Below are positions 23,050 through 33,660 of a stretch of DNA of 36,395 bases, in pieces (position 1 is the stretch's first letter; every line of letters begins with the position of its first letter). Origin of the DNA: CAYNWK01 sp964400875. GTDB taxonomy: Bacteria > Chloroflexota > Anaerolineae > Anaerolineales > UBA4823. The position numbers and the translations under genes were made by a program. A model generated the notes under the pieces. The model did not search any database, was not told where the DNA came from, and saw only the letters and a program-made list of their open reading frames with translations. The DNA is taken from the NCBI GenBank assembly GCA_964400875.1, contig CAYNWK010000028.1:1-36395 (forward strand). The letters run 5' to 3'.

Positions 23050-23443
23050 TTTCGAAGTGGGTGATGCGCGGCTCGATCTCGTTGGGCAACTTCATCACGG
23101 CGATCACGTCAATACGCCAGTTACCCACCTCTTCTAGCTGTACTTGAAGGTAATGCTGGGCAGCCGCCAGCATGTGAGCCTGCTTACGGGGAGTGACCGA
23201 CACTTCCGGGTAACCGAAGGTGCGCGTCGAGCGCGTTTTTACCTCTACAAATACCGTGACCGGATCCATTTGGCGCTGAGTTTTCCCATCGGGGGGCAAC
23301 TCATAAGGCTGGCGAGCAACCAGATCGATTTCACCGTAGGGGGTGCGCACATTACGCCCAACAATCGAGTAACCACGCTGCTCTAAATAGCGGGCGGCTT
23401 GTACTTCCCCCCATTTACCCAACCTTTGTTTGGCCCGGCTCAC
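23036..23443 (-). CDS. YraN family protein (UPF0102, endonuclease-fold)
   Basis: A 135-residue small protein of the UPF0102/YraN family, related to Holliday-junction-resolvase-like nuclease folds. The conserved start KQRLGKWGEVQAARYLEQRG is present. The nuclease-like core is YGEIDLVA ... VFVEVKTRS (Asp and Glu-x-Lys), followed by FGYPEVSVTPRKQAHML. A nuclease role is suggested by the fold, but the biological function is not established. It overlaps the glycosyltransferase stop by four bases (ATGA) and the miaA start by 14 nt, so it is translationally coupled on both sides. Confidence 0.93.
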   Translation of the reverse strand: MSRAKQRLGKWGEVQAARYLEQRGYSIVGRNVRTPYGEIDLVARQPYELPPDGKTQRQMDPVTVFVEVKTRSTRTFGYPEVSVTPRKQAHMLAAAQHYLQVQLEEVGNWRIDVIAVMKLPNEIEPRITHFENVIS

Positions 23444-24642
23444 CGGAAAAACCCGCCCAGCGCCCGAGCTAACCGCTGCCGAATACTGTGATCGTTATGC
23501 TCTGTCGCCAGGACCAACCGTTGATAGCGATCGAGAAGCAGGCGGGAAGTCCGTTTAATATCATAATTCTTCGCAGCAGAGCAGGCCTGGCGACCCATCT
23601 CTTCCCGGCACTCTTGCTGGGTCACCAGGCGTACCATTTTAGCCGTGAACTCGGCCAAGTCATCCTGCGAGGCGAGTAAGCCCGTGACTCCGTCCTCTAC
23701 CGTATCACCTACTCCCGGCGAGAGAATCCCAAGAACCGGCAGGCCTGAGGCCATTGCTTCGATCACAGTATAGGGGTGGACCTCCGTAACCGAAGCGGTC
23801 ACGAAAGCATCAGCTACAGCCAGGTAGCGCGGCAGCTGTGCATAGGGCACAAGCCCAGTAAAACCCACGCGATCGGCAATCCCCATATGACGCACCCGAT
23901 CTTCCAGGTTATCCCGTTCCGGGCCAGCCCCAACGATCAACAAAGCCAAGTTTTCGTACGCTTTGGAAGCGCCAGCGAAGGCGCGCAGCAACATGGGCAG
24001 ATTCTTTTCCGGACCCAGGCGGCCCGTATAAATTAGAAGCATGTCGCGATCGTCAAAGCCGAGTTCCCCTTTGGAGATCGGTTCGACGGGCGCGAGGAAG
24101 GAGGAAAGATCGACTCCATTGGGGACGACCTCGACAGAGGAGATTACCCCAAATCTTGCAAGCACCTCCTGCATGCCCTGGGACGGGGCAATGACCAGAT
24201 CGCAGGCTGCGCAAAAAGGGGGTAAATAAGCCTTCAAAAAAGTATCGCTTATCCCTTCCGGCAGGACCGGCAAGTATGCCTGTGCATACAGATCGTAGCG
24301 GGTATGGTTGGTGAAAACGATGGGGATATTCCGGGGCAGGCAGTAGCGCAAAGCCAGACGACCGCTGAGAAATGGGTGGTGCACGTGGACCACGTCCATG
24401 GTATGCAGTAACTTTTGCGCCTGCAGGCTGTAACGAATATTGATGTAGAAGCCGGTATCGACCAGGGGCAAACCCGGAGATCTGATCACGTTCTCTTGTT
24501 CGTCCTCGCTTTCCCCCTCACCAAAGGTGAAAATAAAAACCTCGTGACCGGATGCGGTCATGACTGCTTCGTTCAAAGCGATGTGGGTGGTAATACCGCT
24601 TACATGCGGCTTGTAAACATCAGCCATCATGCCGATGCGCAT
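23440..24642 (-). CDS. GT4-family glycosyltransferase, diacylglycerol glucosyltransferase-like
   Basis: A 400-residue GT-B glycosyltransferase. The N-terminal domain starts MRIGMMADVYKPHVSGITTH, typical of lipid-acceptor GT4 enzymes. VVHVHHPFLSGRLALRY and VFTNHTRYDLYA follow in the acceptor domain. The donor domain has IYTGRLGPEKNLPMLLRAF and the retaining GT4 E-x7-E motif in EVHPYTVIEAMASGLPV. The overall pattern resembles alpha-monoglucosyldiacylglycerol synthase, so it may build membrane glycolipids; mannosyl- or other hexosyltransferase activity is also possible. The ATG at 24642 is preferred over a TTG at 24663 because AGAGGTG lies 7 nt upstream and homology starts there. It is first in an operon with yraN and miaA under the promoter at 24688-24716. 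Confidence 0.9.
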   Translation of the reverse strand: MRIGMMADVYKPHVSGITTHIALNEAVMTASGHEVFIFTFGEGESEDEQENVIRSPGLPLVDTGFYINIRYSLQAQKLLHTMDVVHVHHPFLSGRLALRYCLPRNIPIVFTNHTRYDLYAQAYLPVLPEGISDTFLKAYLPPFCAACDLVIAPSQGMQEVLARFGVISSVEVVPNGVDLSSFLAPVEPISKGELGFDDRDMLLIYTGRLGPEKNLPMLLRAFAGASKAYENLALLIVGAGPERDNLEDRVRHMGIADRVGFTGLVPYAQLPRYLAVADAFVTASVTEVHPYTVIEAMASGLPVLGILSPGVGDTVEDGVTGLLASQDDLAEFTAKMVRLVTQQECREEMGRQACSAAKNYDIKRTSRLLLDRYQRLVLATEHNDHSIRQRLARALGGFFR

Positions 24643-24687
24643 CGAGGACACCTCTTGACTCAACCTATTGGATGGATCTGCGCCATA

Positions 24688-24716
24688 ATCCTACGTCAGA
24701 GGCACGATTACGTCAA
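24688..24716 (-). promoter_or_regulatory. Promoter of the GT4-yraN-miaA operon
   Basis: TTGACG (24716-24711), a 17-nt spacer and TAGGAT (24693-24688) on the minus strand. Predicted transcription start is near 24681, giving a leader of about 39 nt with an AGAGGTG ribosome-binding site. The -10 matches the consensus at only four positions. Confidence 0.6.
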
Positions 24717-24771
24717 GCAAAGCCAACCCTAATCCCGCGTCTCCCCAGGGGCAATCCCCGAACTTCTTCCA

Positions 24772-24800
24772 TTGATATAACTTTTAGTGAGGGTTACAAT
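24772..24800 (+). promoter_or_regulatory. Promoter with leaderless GTG start
   Basis: TTGATA (24772-24777), a 17-nt spacer and TACAAT (24795-24800) on the plus strand. The -10 ends 7 nt before the GTG at 24808, so the transcript should begin at or within 1 nt of the start codon. Confidence 0.7.
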
Positions 24801-24807
24801 CAGAGTT

Positions 24808-25620
24808 GTGTCTGAAACTCGCAACCTGCCGGATGCCGATCGGTTGAGCGTGCTCGCGGCGACCATCTTGCTGGCTTATGCATTAACCCGCTTCGTCGAC
24901 CTGACCATCACCGACTTCGGCTTCCAACTTCCTGGATTTTATTTCGAATTCGATCTTGACGTGTCCACCGTGGTCACGTTTCTCGTCGCCGCTCTGACCG
25001 CTTTCGGAGCGGATTGGCTGCTGCGGGTGCATCCGGCGTTGGGCAACAAGAGTACTTTCCAACATTGGATCCTGCCCGCCCTGACGGCCTGGGTTATCGG
25101 CGTGCCCCTTTCCCAGCTGCCCCTCGGCCTGCCTTGGTTGGCAGGTTTCGTGATCGGCGGGACGTTTTTGATGCTCGTCATGCTGGCGGAATACATCGTC
25201 GTCGATCCCGAAGACATGCGGCACTCGCTCGCTGCAGCTGGGCTTACCGCTGTTTCCTTTGCCCTTTTTCTGATCCTGGCGATCGCGCTGCGATCTGCAG
25301 GCGAGCGTCTCTTCCTGGTGCTGCCTGCGCTTACCCTTTCAGGAGTGTTAGTATGTCTGCGTACCTTGCATCTCAGGCTGCAGGGCCGTTGGGCGGTGGT
25401 CCAGGCATTGGCGTTAACTTTGATCCTGGGACAATTGACAGCTGCCTTCCATTATTGGCCGCTCTCCCCGGTCACTTTTGGGCTGGCGCTGCTTGGCCCA
25501 TTCTACGCGCTGACCAGCTTGATCGGCAGCCTGATGGAGGGCGTCGCCTGGCGCCAGGCGCTGATCGAGCCAGCGCTGGTGCTGGTCATCGTTTGGGGCA
25601 CAGCCCTGTGGCTCCGTTAA
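24808..25620 (+). CDS. Polytopic membrane protein of unknown function
   Basis: A 270-residue protein with about eight hydrophobic segments, beginning near LAATILLAYALTRFVDL and ending ALVLVIVWGTALWLR. There are no recognisable transporter, enzyme or receptor motifs. The mid-protein VVDPEDMRHSLAA is the longest polar loop. I place the start at GTG 24808 (VSETRNLPDADRL) because the promoter TTGATA-N17-TACAAT ends 7 nt upstream. The upstream GTG at 24787 would lie before that -10 element and could not be translated from this transcript. Its 3' end overlaps the JAMM peptidase gene by 13 nt. Function cannot be inferred from the neighbours. Confidence 0.8.
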   Translation: MSETRNLPDADRLSVLAATILLAYALTRFVDLTITDFGFQLPGFYFEFDLDVSTVVTFLVAALTAFGADWLLRVHPALGNKSTFQHWILPALTAWVIGVPLSQLPLGLPWLAGFVIGGTFLMLVMLAEYIVVDPEDMRHSLAAAGLTAVSFALFLILAIALRSAGERLFLVLPALTLSGVLVCLRTLHLRLQGRWAVVQALALTLILGQLTAAFHYWPLSPVTFGLALLGPFYALTSLIGSLMEGVAWRQALIEPALVLVIVWGTALWLR

Positions 25621-26054
25621 GTCTTCTACCGGATCCGCTCCCTTCGGATGCCCCAGGCTTGCGCCTGACGAATGAGTATTGGGAGGACATGCGCAGCCAT
25701 GCTGCGGAGCTGGCCCCACAAGAAGCATGCGGTTTAATCGCCGGTCGCAGCGATCTAGTGATGAAAGTCTACCCGCTGACCAACGCGATTCACAGCCCCT
25801 TCCGTTTTCGGCTCGACCCGCGCGAGCAGCTGCAAGCTTTTTTCGACATAGAAGCGCGCGGCTGGCAATTGCTGGCGATCTACCACTCTCATCCGAACGG
25901 CCCGGCAACTCCTTCGCCAATCGACATCCGCGAAGCGTATTACCCCCAGCTCTACACCTTGGTCTGGTCCCGGAACCAGGAGAATTGGGACTGCCGGGCT
26001 TTCCACATTCGGGACGGTACTGCCCGCGAGGCGCGCCTGTACAGGATCGGTTGA
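25608..26054 (+). CDS. JAMM/MPN+ (M67 family) metallopeptidase
   Basis: A 148-residue single-domain JAB1/MPN+ peptidase. The zinc-site motif is complete: Glu39 in PQEACGLIAG, then His93, His95, Ser103 and Asp106 in HSHPNGPATPSPID (H-x-H-x7-S-x2-D). Stand-alone bacterial members remove sulfur-carrier proteins or ubiquitin-like tags from their C-terminal conjugates (Mec+/CysO type). No sulfur-carrier protein or cysteine synthase is nearby, so its partner is unknown. I start it at GTG 25608, inside the preceding gene. A much longer open frame upstream is the shadow of the membrane protein gene and carries no homology. The Shine-Dalgarno is weak; a TTG about 50 nt downstream is an alternative start. 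Confidence 0.87.
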   Translation: MAPLSLLPDPLPSDAPGLRLTNEYWEDMRSHAAELAPQEACGLIAGRSDLVMKVYPLTNAIHSPFRFRLDPREQLQAFFDIEARGWQLLAIYHSHPNGPATPSPIDIREAYYPQLYTLVWSRNQENWDCRAFHIRDGTAREARLYRIG

Positions 26055-26120
26055 AATCGGACCAGATTAAATCAGACCCGGTAAAATTGGACCGGATCGG
26101 TATGGTAATATCAAAAGGCT
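26055..26120 (+). repeat. Short degenerate direct repeats between the JAMM and plsY genes
   Basis: Three loosely related blocks of about 15-17 nt follow each other: GGACCAGATTAAAT, AGACCCGGTAAAAT and GGACCGGATCGGTAT. They lie in an AT/GC-alternating stretch starting just after the JAMM stop. The similarity is approximate. Possible regulator binding sites, or decayed low-complexity sequence. Confidence 0.3.
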
Positions 26121-26188
26121 AGGCCGGTGCGCATCAATTCACCAGCCGCAGAAAATGAACAACGAATACCAAGGAGCGAAATGTATCC

Positions 26189-26857
26189 ATGCAAGTCATT
26201 TTTCCTCTCTTGATGATCCTTCTTTCCTATGTTATTGGTTCAACGCCAACAGGACCACTGATCGTAAAACTAAAGAACGGTAAAGACGTGCGCGAAGTGG
26301 AAAGCGGTAGAACCGGAGGGACGAACGTGATGCGCGCCGCAGGTTTTTGGGCCGGTTTGATCACGGCGCTCGTTGATATGCTCAAGGGTAGCGCCGCTGT
26401 TTGGCTGGCGCGCGCCTTATTCCCCGCTCACCCCTGGGTGCATGTGTTCTCGGGACTTGCAGCAATATTGGGACATAACTATTCGGTTTATTTATTCGAA
26501 CGGGACGAGGATGGTCGCCTGCGCACGCATGGAGGCGCAGGCGGGGCGACTACCGTAGGCGCGGCGTTGGGTTTGTGGGCGCCGAGCACCTTGATCATCC
26601 TGCCGCTCAGCGTGCTAATCTTCTATTTCATTGGCTACGCTTCGGTTACGACGATGAGCGTCGCCGTAATCGCCATAGGCATCTTCGCCTACCGGGCTTG
26701 GATCGGAGCCTCACCCTGGGTGTATATCCTTTACGGCGTCCTGGCTGAATTCATGCTGATCTGGGCGCTTCGCCCTAACATCCGCCGCTTAATTGAAGGA
26801 ACCGAGCGAATGAGCGGGTTTCGCGCCAAACGCCAGCGGGAGAAACAGTCCACTTAG
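26189..26857 (+). CDS. plsY: Glycerol-3-phosphate acyltransferase, PlsY family
   Basis: A 222-residue membrane acyltransferase that would make lysophosphatidic acid from acyl-phosphate and glycerol-3-phosphate. Family motif 1 is YVIGSTPTGPLIVKL, motif 2 is SGRTGGTNVMRAAGFW with the conserved GxTN element, and motif 3 is GGAGGATTVGAALGLW. In most PlsY proteins motif 3 reads GGKGVAT; the lysine is replaced by Ala here, so this may be a divergent subgroup. Five to six membrane helices are visible. AAGGAG lies 12 nt upstream of the ATG at 26189; an ATG at 26181 is out of frame. An acyl-CoA ligase and a GT4 lipid glycosyltransferase are encoded within 7 kb, but not as one operon. Confidence 0.85.
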   Translation: MQVIFPLLMILLSYVIGSTPTGPLIVKLKNGKDVREVESGRTGGTNVMRAAGFWAGLITALVDMLKGSAAVWLARALFPAHPWVHVFSGLAAILGHNYSVYLFERDEDGRLRTHGGAGGATTVGAALGLWAPSTLIILPLSVLIFYFIGYASVTTMSVAVIAIGIFAYRAWIGASPWVYILYGVLAEFMLIWALRPNIRRLIEGTERMSGFRAKRQREKQST

Positions 26858-26873
26858 CAGCGGTTATGCAAGA

Positions 26874-27749
26874 TTAGCGGTGGCCGTTACCGTATTCGTC
26901 TTCTGAGCTAGCAGGGGGTTTCCCATACAGCTGTTCGAACAAAGCGCGCAGGTTTTGCCGGTGTAAATCCTCGGCTAATCCGCCGATCAACACACGGCTT
27001 TTCCCACAAGATTCTACATCCACCTCTTCCAGTAAATCCCAGGGGTACTTTCGTCGGGAGGCTTTGCGCACCGCTTTGCGAATGGCAGAGAGGTAATTTA
27101 AATTGTCCTTGACGGCGCCTTCCACCTCTCCACGCAAGACAATATCCCCATGCCCTTGTACTACGTTTTCCAGCCCCAGCTTGCTGATCAATTTGAGCGA
27201 GGCGATCATATCCTCGATGTCCCCATCGACGATGTAGGGCAGCGGCATGAATACGTCCCCAGCGAAAAGCACGCGGTCTTCCTCGACCATCACGCCGATA
27301 TTGTCGCCGCTGTGCCCGGGCAATGGCATCATAGAGAGCGTCTTCTTCCCAACGCGCAGGCTCATATTGCCTCGATCGAAAGTCAGGTGGGGGAGCACGA
27401 TCTTGACCGAACGATATTCCAAGGTATGATGGCGGGCCTCTTCTAGAGCAGCGCGACTGCGCATGTCCAGCCATTCACGGCACAGGCGGTGGGCGATTAC
27501 GGTCGCGCCGGGGAAAAAACAATTTCCCCAGCTGTGATCGGCATGGTAATGCGTGTCGATCACGTAGCGGACGGGCACTTGCAGCTCTTGCTCGATGAAA
27601 TCGCGAATGCTCAAGGTCTCTTCCGGTAGGGCTAAGGTGTCGATCACCACAGCCCAACTAGGGCCGATCACGGCCCCGGCCGTTACCTGGGCATATACCT
27701 CGCTTTGAAATGAGTAAACGTTTTCGGCTACTCTCTCGCGTTGGACCAT
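26874..27749 (-). CDS. Metallo-beta-lactamase-fold hydrolase
   Basis: A 291-residue MBL-fold protein with a complete dinuclear metal site: His67, His69, Asp71 and His72 in THYHADHSW, His146 in PLPGHSGDN, Asp165 in FAGDVFMPLP and His200 in VVQGHGDIV. There is no signal peptide, so it is cytoplasmic. The C-terminal ~90 residues form a helical tail (NYLSAIRKAVRKASRRKYP) beyond the core. The fold includes glyoxalase II, lactonases, quinoprotein-relay-like and beta-lactamase proteins; the sequence does not allow a choice. A minus-strand promoter is at 27845-27874, leaving a leader of about 90 nt. It converges with plsY, 16 nt apart. Confidence 0.9.
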   Translation of the reverse strand: MVQRERVAENVYSFQSEVYAQVTAGAVIGPSWAVVIDTLALPEETLSIRDFIEQELQVPVRYVIDTHYHADHSWGNCFFPGATVIAHRLCREWLDMRSRAALEEARHHTLEYRSVKIVLPHLTFDRGNMSLRVGKKTLSMMPLPGHSGDNIGVMVEEDRVLFAGDVFMPLPYIVDGDIEDMIASLKLISKLGLENVVQGHGDIVLRGEVEGAVKDNLNYLSAIRKAVRKASRRKYPWDLLEEVDVESCGKSRVLIGGLAEDLHRQNLRALFEQLYGKPPASSEDEYGNGHR

Positions 27750-27844
27750 AGACTCTTCTCAGGATTAAAGGCGCGATTGCGTCATGGGCAGCGCTTCCCC
27801 CGCACGGTTCCCATTTCGACGATAACGCCTGATTAAGCTAAAAA

Positions 27845-27874
27845 AGAATAGCATAAGGGCGGTCAAGCTGTCAA
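27845..27874 (-). promoter_or_regulatory. Promoter of the MBL-fold hydrolase gene
   Basis: TTGACA (27874-27869), an 18-nt spacer and TATTCT (27850-27845) on the minus strand. Predicted transcription start is near 27838. Confidence 0.6.
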
Positions 27875-27974
27875 GATATTTTTACATAATGATAAAGACG
27901 TCCTGTTTTCTGGATATATTTAGGAGCGCCTGGCGACGTTGTGCGGCAAATTCGTATTATCACGAGAGAAACCG

Positions 27975-28003
27975 TTGACTCCCCCACGATTAATCTGTAT
28001 AAT
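27975..28003 (+). promoter_or_regulatory. Promoter of the T-box-controlled valS operon
   Basis: TTGACT (27975-27980), a 17-nt spacer and a perfect TATAAT (27998-28003). Predicted transcription start is near 28010, just upstream of T-box stem I. Confidence 0.85.
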
Positions 28004-28019
28004 CGAGACACAATCGAGA

Positions 28020-28308
28020 AATATTGCTCTCTCTGGGAGGAGTAAGGGTGTCGGGCGCTGACAGAGAAGGAGTGGTCACCGGCTGAGAGCCCCCGCAGTA
28101 GCCCACCGCTGAATGTCGCCCAGAGCAGCTGTCGAAGAAATCAACCCCACAGGCTGAAAGTAGACCGACACGGGTGAGCCCGTTATCGCGAATCCCTGAT
28201 GAACGTCAGGGAATGGAGAGCGCCGCTGCGGAAACGCGCGGCGAACCGAGGTGGTACCGCGGAAGGTGCGTCCTTTCGTCCTCATTCAGGACGAAAGGAT
28301 TTTGTTTT
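28020..28308 (+). promoter_or_regulatory. T-box riboswitch, valine specifier GUC, transcription-attenuation type
   Basis: The stem I base CTCTGGG (28031-28037) pairs perfectly with CCCAGAG (28119-28125). The specifier loop has AGTA on the 5' side (28041-28044) and GAA-T-GTC on the 3' side, placing the specifier GTC (Val) at 28115-28117. A distal GGCTGAGAGCC segment follows the pattern of canonical stem I. Downstream hairpins are CGGG/CCCG (28171-28182), TCCCTGA/TCAGGGA (28193-28212) and a GAAA-capped stem at 28221-28243. The T-box AACCGAGGTGGTACCGCGG (28244-28262) has TGGT, whose last base would pair with discriminator A of tRNA-Val. A terminator follows at 28271-28308. Uncharged tRNA-Val should stabilise the antiterminator and turn on both downstream synthetase genes. 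Confidence 0.93.
28271..28308 (+). terminator. Regulated intrinsic terminator of the valS T-box
   Basis: A perfect 12-bp stem, TCCTTTCGTCCT with AGGACGAAAGGA, has a 5-nt loop and is followed by TTTTGTTTT. Its 5' arm (CGTCCTTTCG) can alternatively pair with the T-box region to form the antiterminator. It ends 37 nt before the valS start. Confidence 0.92.
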
Positions 28309-28345
28309 AATTCGAAACCTTGTTTCAAAACTTTAGAGGTGCACC

Positions 28346-30841
28346 ATGGGTTTAGCGAAACGTTACCAGCCGGAAGTGGAAGAACTTCGGCTGCAAAAAT
28401 TCTGGCAGGAAAACGGCCTTTACCACTTTGATCGCCGGAAAGACGGATCTGTCTATGCCATCGACACCCCCCCGGCGACCGTCTCAGGAAAGCTGCATTT
28501 AGGCCACGTTTATTCATATACCCAGACCGATCTATCCGCCCGCTTTCGGCGCATGCGCGGAGAAAACGTGTTCTACCCGATGGGTTTCGACGACAACGGT
28601 CTGCCCACGGAACGATTCGTGGAAAAAGAATATGGGGTCCGTGTGGCGGAGCTCGGCCGCCAGGCATTCATCGAAAGATGCCTGCAGGTCAGCGTCGAAG
28701 CGGAAAGTGAATACCGCGCCCTCTGGCAGCGTTTAGGGCTTTCCGTTGACTGGCGCCACACCTACCGTACTATCGATCCACGTTCCCAAAAAATCGCCCA
28801 GCAGGCTTTCCTGGACTTCTACCGCATAGGGATGGCCTATCGGAAAAAAGCTCCCTCCATTTGGTGCCCGGAGTGCAGGACTGCGATCGCCCAGGCGGAA
28901 TTGAACGATCTGGAACGCGAGAGCCGGTTCGTGACCCTGGATTTCCGCCTCCTGGACGGCCGCCGCTTGCCCATCGCTACCACGCGCCCAGAGCTGCTGC
29001 CGGCCTGCGTGGCTATCTTCGTGCACCCGGAGGACAAGCGCTACGCAGATCTGGTTGGTGAAGAAGTCAGCGTGCCCTATTTTGGACAGCAAGTGCGCAT
29101 CCTGGAAGATACGGCTGCGGACCCGGAAAAAGGCACCGGGGCGGTAATGTGCTGCACTTTTGGCGACGCCGCCGACGTGGACTGGTGGCGCCAACACAAC
29201 TTGCCGTTGATCGAAGCCTTCGACAAGCGCGGCTTGCTCACCGAAGCCGCCGGTGAATTCTCCGGTCAGACCGTCCAGGAGGCCCGCCGCAACTTGATCC
29301 AGACGCTGCAGGCCAGTGACCTGATTCTCGAAGTGACGCCGACCGCGCAATCGGTGCGCGTGCACGAACGCTGCGATACCCCGGTGGAATACATCCTTAC
29401 CCAGCAGTGGTTCATCAGCTTGCTGCCTTACAAAGAAACCCTGGCCAAGCTTGGCGAACAGGTGAACTGGTACCCGCCACAAATGTGCGCGCGCTACACC
29501 TCCTGGGTGGAAAACCTAGCCTGGGACTGGTGCGTCTCTCGACAGCGCGACTTCGGTGTGCCGATCCCGCTGTGGTACTGCGATGCCTGCGGCGAAGTGA
29601 TCCCCGCCGAGGAGGAACAGCTGCCGGTCAATCCGCTGATGGGAGCGCCGGCCGGACCATGCCGGTGCGGGAGTACAGACTTCACCCCGGAGCAGGACGT
29701 CTTCGACACCTGGATGACCTCCTCCCTCTCACCGCAGATCGTCGGCGGCTGGTCAGACGATCCGGATTTATATACGAAGGTACACCCGTTCACTTTGCGT
29801 CCCCAGGCGCACGAGATCATTCGCACCTGGGCGTTCTATACCCTGGTCCAGTCCTACTTCCATTTCGACTCGCTGCCCTGGCGGGATGCGGCCATTTCAG
29901 GCTGGGCCATCGCCGGTGAAGGGATGGGCAAGATCAGCAAAAGCAGGGGCAGCCGATCTCTGCCGCCCATGGAGATGATCGCCCGCCATTCGGCGGATGC
30001 GGTGCGCTACTGGGCTGCCAGCACCAGTCTCGGCAAGGACGCGGTGATCAGCGAAGAAAAGATCCGCACCGGGGGTAAGCTGGTCACGAAACTATGGAAC
30101 GTGGCGCGCTTTAGCGAGCGCTTCCTCGAAGGTCACCAGCCACTGGACAAGTATGAGGTTGGGTCGGACCTCCTTCGAGAGAAGTTCACCCTGGCAGATC
30201 GCTGGATCTTGAGCCGGGCACAAAGGTTGATCCGGCGGGTAACCGAATTGCTCGAAGTCTACGATCATGCCGCGGCTAAGAGCGAGATCGAACAATTCTT
30301 TTGGAGCGAGTTGAGCGACAACTACTTGGAAATGGCTAAACAACGGCTGTACGACCCCGAACACCCACAACGCCAGGGTGCGCGTTTCACCATTCATAGC
30401 CTAGTGTTTGCCAGTCTTCAGTTGTTCGCTCCTTACCTGCCATACGTCACCGATGCGATCTACCAGGGTCTGTTCCGTGACGGAGAGGGCAGCCCGCCGT
30501 CGATTCACCTAACGCGCTGGCCCACACCAATAGCCTCCCTGGAAGACGAGCTCGCCGAAAGAGCAGGGCAGAGCCTGGTGGCGATTGCCACCGCTGTCCG
30601 GCGGTATAAGAGCGAACGCAGCCTGCCCCTGAGCCACGAAATCCCTGGGATACAATTGGTGATCGAAGACGACGCGCTGCAAGCCGAACTAAGCAGCGCG
30701 GACGCAGATCTAAAAAGCATCACCCGGGCTCGCTCGATCTACCTGATAGACACGTTCAACCCGCCGCTCGAAATCCTTCAAGCGGGTGAGGGAATACGTC
30801 TGGGTATTGAACCCAATCGCGTTCCCGCTCAGGAGGGATAG
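28346..30841 (+). CDS. valS: Valyl-tRNA synthetase, archaeal-type
   Basis: An 831-residue class I aminoacyl-tRNA synthetase charging tRNA-Val. HIGH is in SGKLHLGHVYSYTQTD (about residues 45-60) and KMSKS is GKISKS. The editing (CP1) domain carries TTRPELLPACVAIFVHPED, the form typical of archaeal ValRS; bacterial ValRS has TTRPETILGDTAVAVHPED. Zinc-binding pairs are seen at WCPECRTA and YCDACGEV with a later CRCG. It lacks the C-terminal coiled-coil arm of bacterial ValRS. It lies directly behind the T-box with a valine specifier, which independently supports the amino-acid assignment. AGAGGTG precedes the ATG by about 6 nt. The next gene, 59 nt on, is a bacterial-type ValRS. Confidence 0.93.
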   Translation: MGLAKRYQPEVEELRLQKFWQENGLYHFDRRKDGSVYAIDTPPATVSGKLHLGHVYSYTQTDLSARFRRMRGENVFYPMGFDDNGLPTERFVEKEYGVRVAELGRQAFIERCLQVSVEAESEYRALWQRLGLSVDWRHTYRTIDPRSQKIAQQAFLDFYRIGMAYRKKAPSIWCPECRTAIAQAELNDLERESRFVTLDFRLLDGRRLPIATTRPELLPACVAIFVHPEDKRYADLVGEEVSVPYFGQQVRILEDTAADPEKGTGAVMCCTFGDAADVDWWRQHNLPLIEAFDKRGLLTEAAGEFSGQTVQEARRNLIQTLQASDLILEVTPTAQSVRVHERCDTPVEYILTQQWFISLLPYKETLAKLGEQVNWYPPQMCARYTSWVENLAWDWCVSRQRDFGVPIPLWYCDACGEVIPAEEEQLPVNPLMGAPAGPCRCGSTDFTPEQDVFDTWMTSSLSPQIVGGWSDDPDLYTKVHPFTLRPQAHEIIRTWAFYTLVQSYFHFDSLPWRDAAISGWAIAGEGMGKISKSRGSRSLPPMEMIARHSADAVRYWAASTSLGKDAVISEEKIRTGGKLVTKLWNVARFSERFLEGHQPLDKYEVGSDLLREKFTLADRWILSRAQRLIRRVTELLEVYDHAAAKSEIEQFFWSELSDNYLEMAKQRLYDPEHPQRQGARFTIHSLVFASLQLFAPYLPYVTDAIYQGLFRDGEGSPPSIHLTRWPTPIASLEDELAERAGQSLVAIATAVRRYKSERSLPLSHEIPGIQLVIEDDALQAELSSADADLKSITRARSIYLIDTFNPPLEILQAGEGIRLGIEPNRVPAQEG

Positions 30842-30900
30842 CGCGGTTTATCCAAGATATCCGCAGAGAGCTAAGCGAACTATGATGAAAAGGAAACCAT

Positions 30901-33615
<2,715 letters not shown>

Positions 33616-33622
33616 ACCAAAG

Positions 33623-33646
33623 GGGGCAGACCCGAAAATCTGCCCC
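33623..33646 (+). terminator. Probable terminator of the valS operon
   Basis: A perfect 8-bp stem, GGGGCAGA with TCTGCCCC, has an 8-nt loop (CCCGAAAA), 7 nt after the valS stop. The following sequence GCTCATTTCTATT is only moderately T-rich, so termination may be partial. Confidence 0.65.
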
Positions 33647-33660
33647 GCTCATTTCTATTA

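Larger units (their letters stand above)
27750..28345. other. 596-bp gene-free stretch with two divergent promoters and the valS T-box leader
   Basis: The left part (27750-27874) is the leader and promoter of the minus-strand MBL gene. That leader has imperfect inverted arms (TTAATCAGGCG with CGCCTTTAAT on the minus strand), which may fold but match no riboswitch I know. From 27875 to 27974 I see nothing specific. From 27975 on it is the valS promoter and T-box leader. No small ORF is convincing. Confidence 0.8.

Noticed and set aside
25014..25607. Long N-terminal extension in frame with the JAMM peptidase
   Set aside because: It overlaps the membrane protein gene in another frame, is rich in Arg, Ala and Pro typical of shadow frames, and shows no homology.
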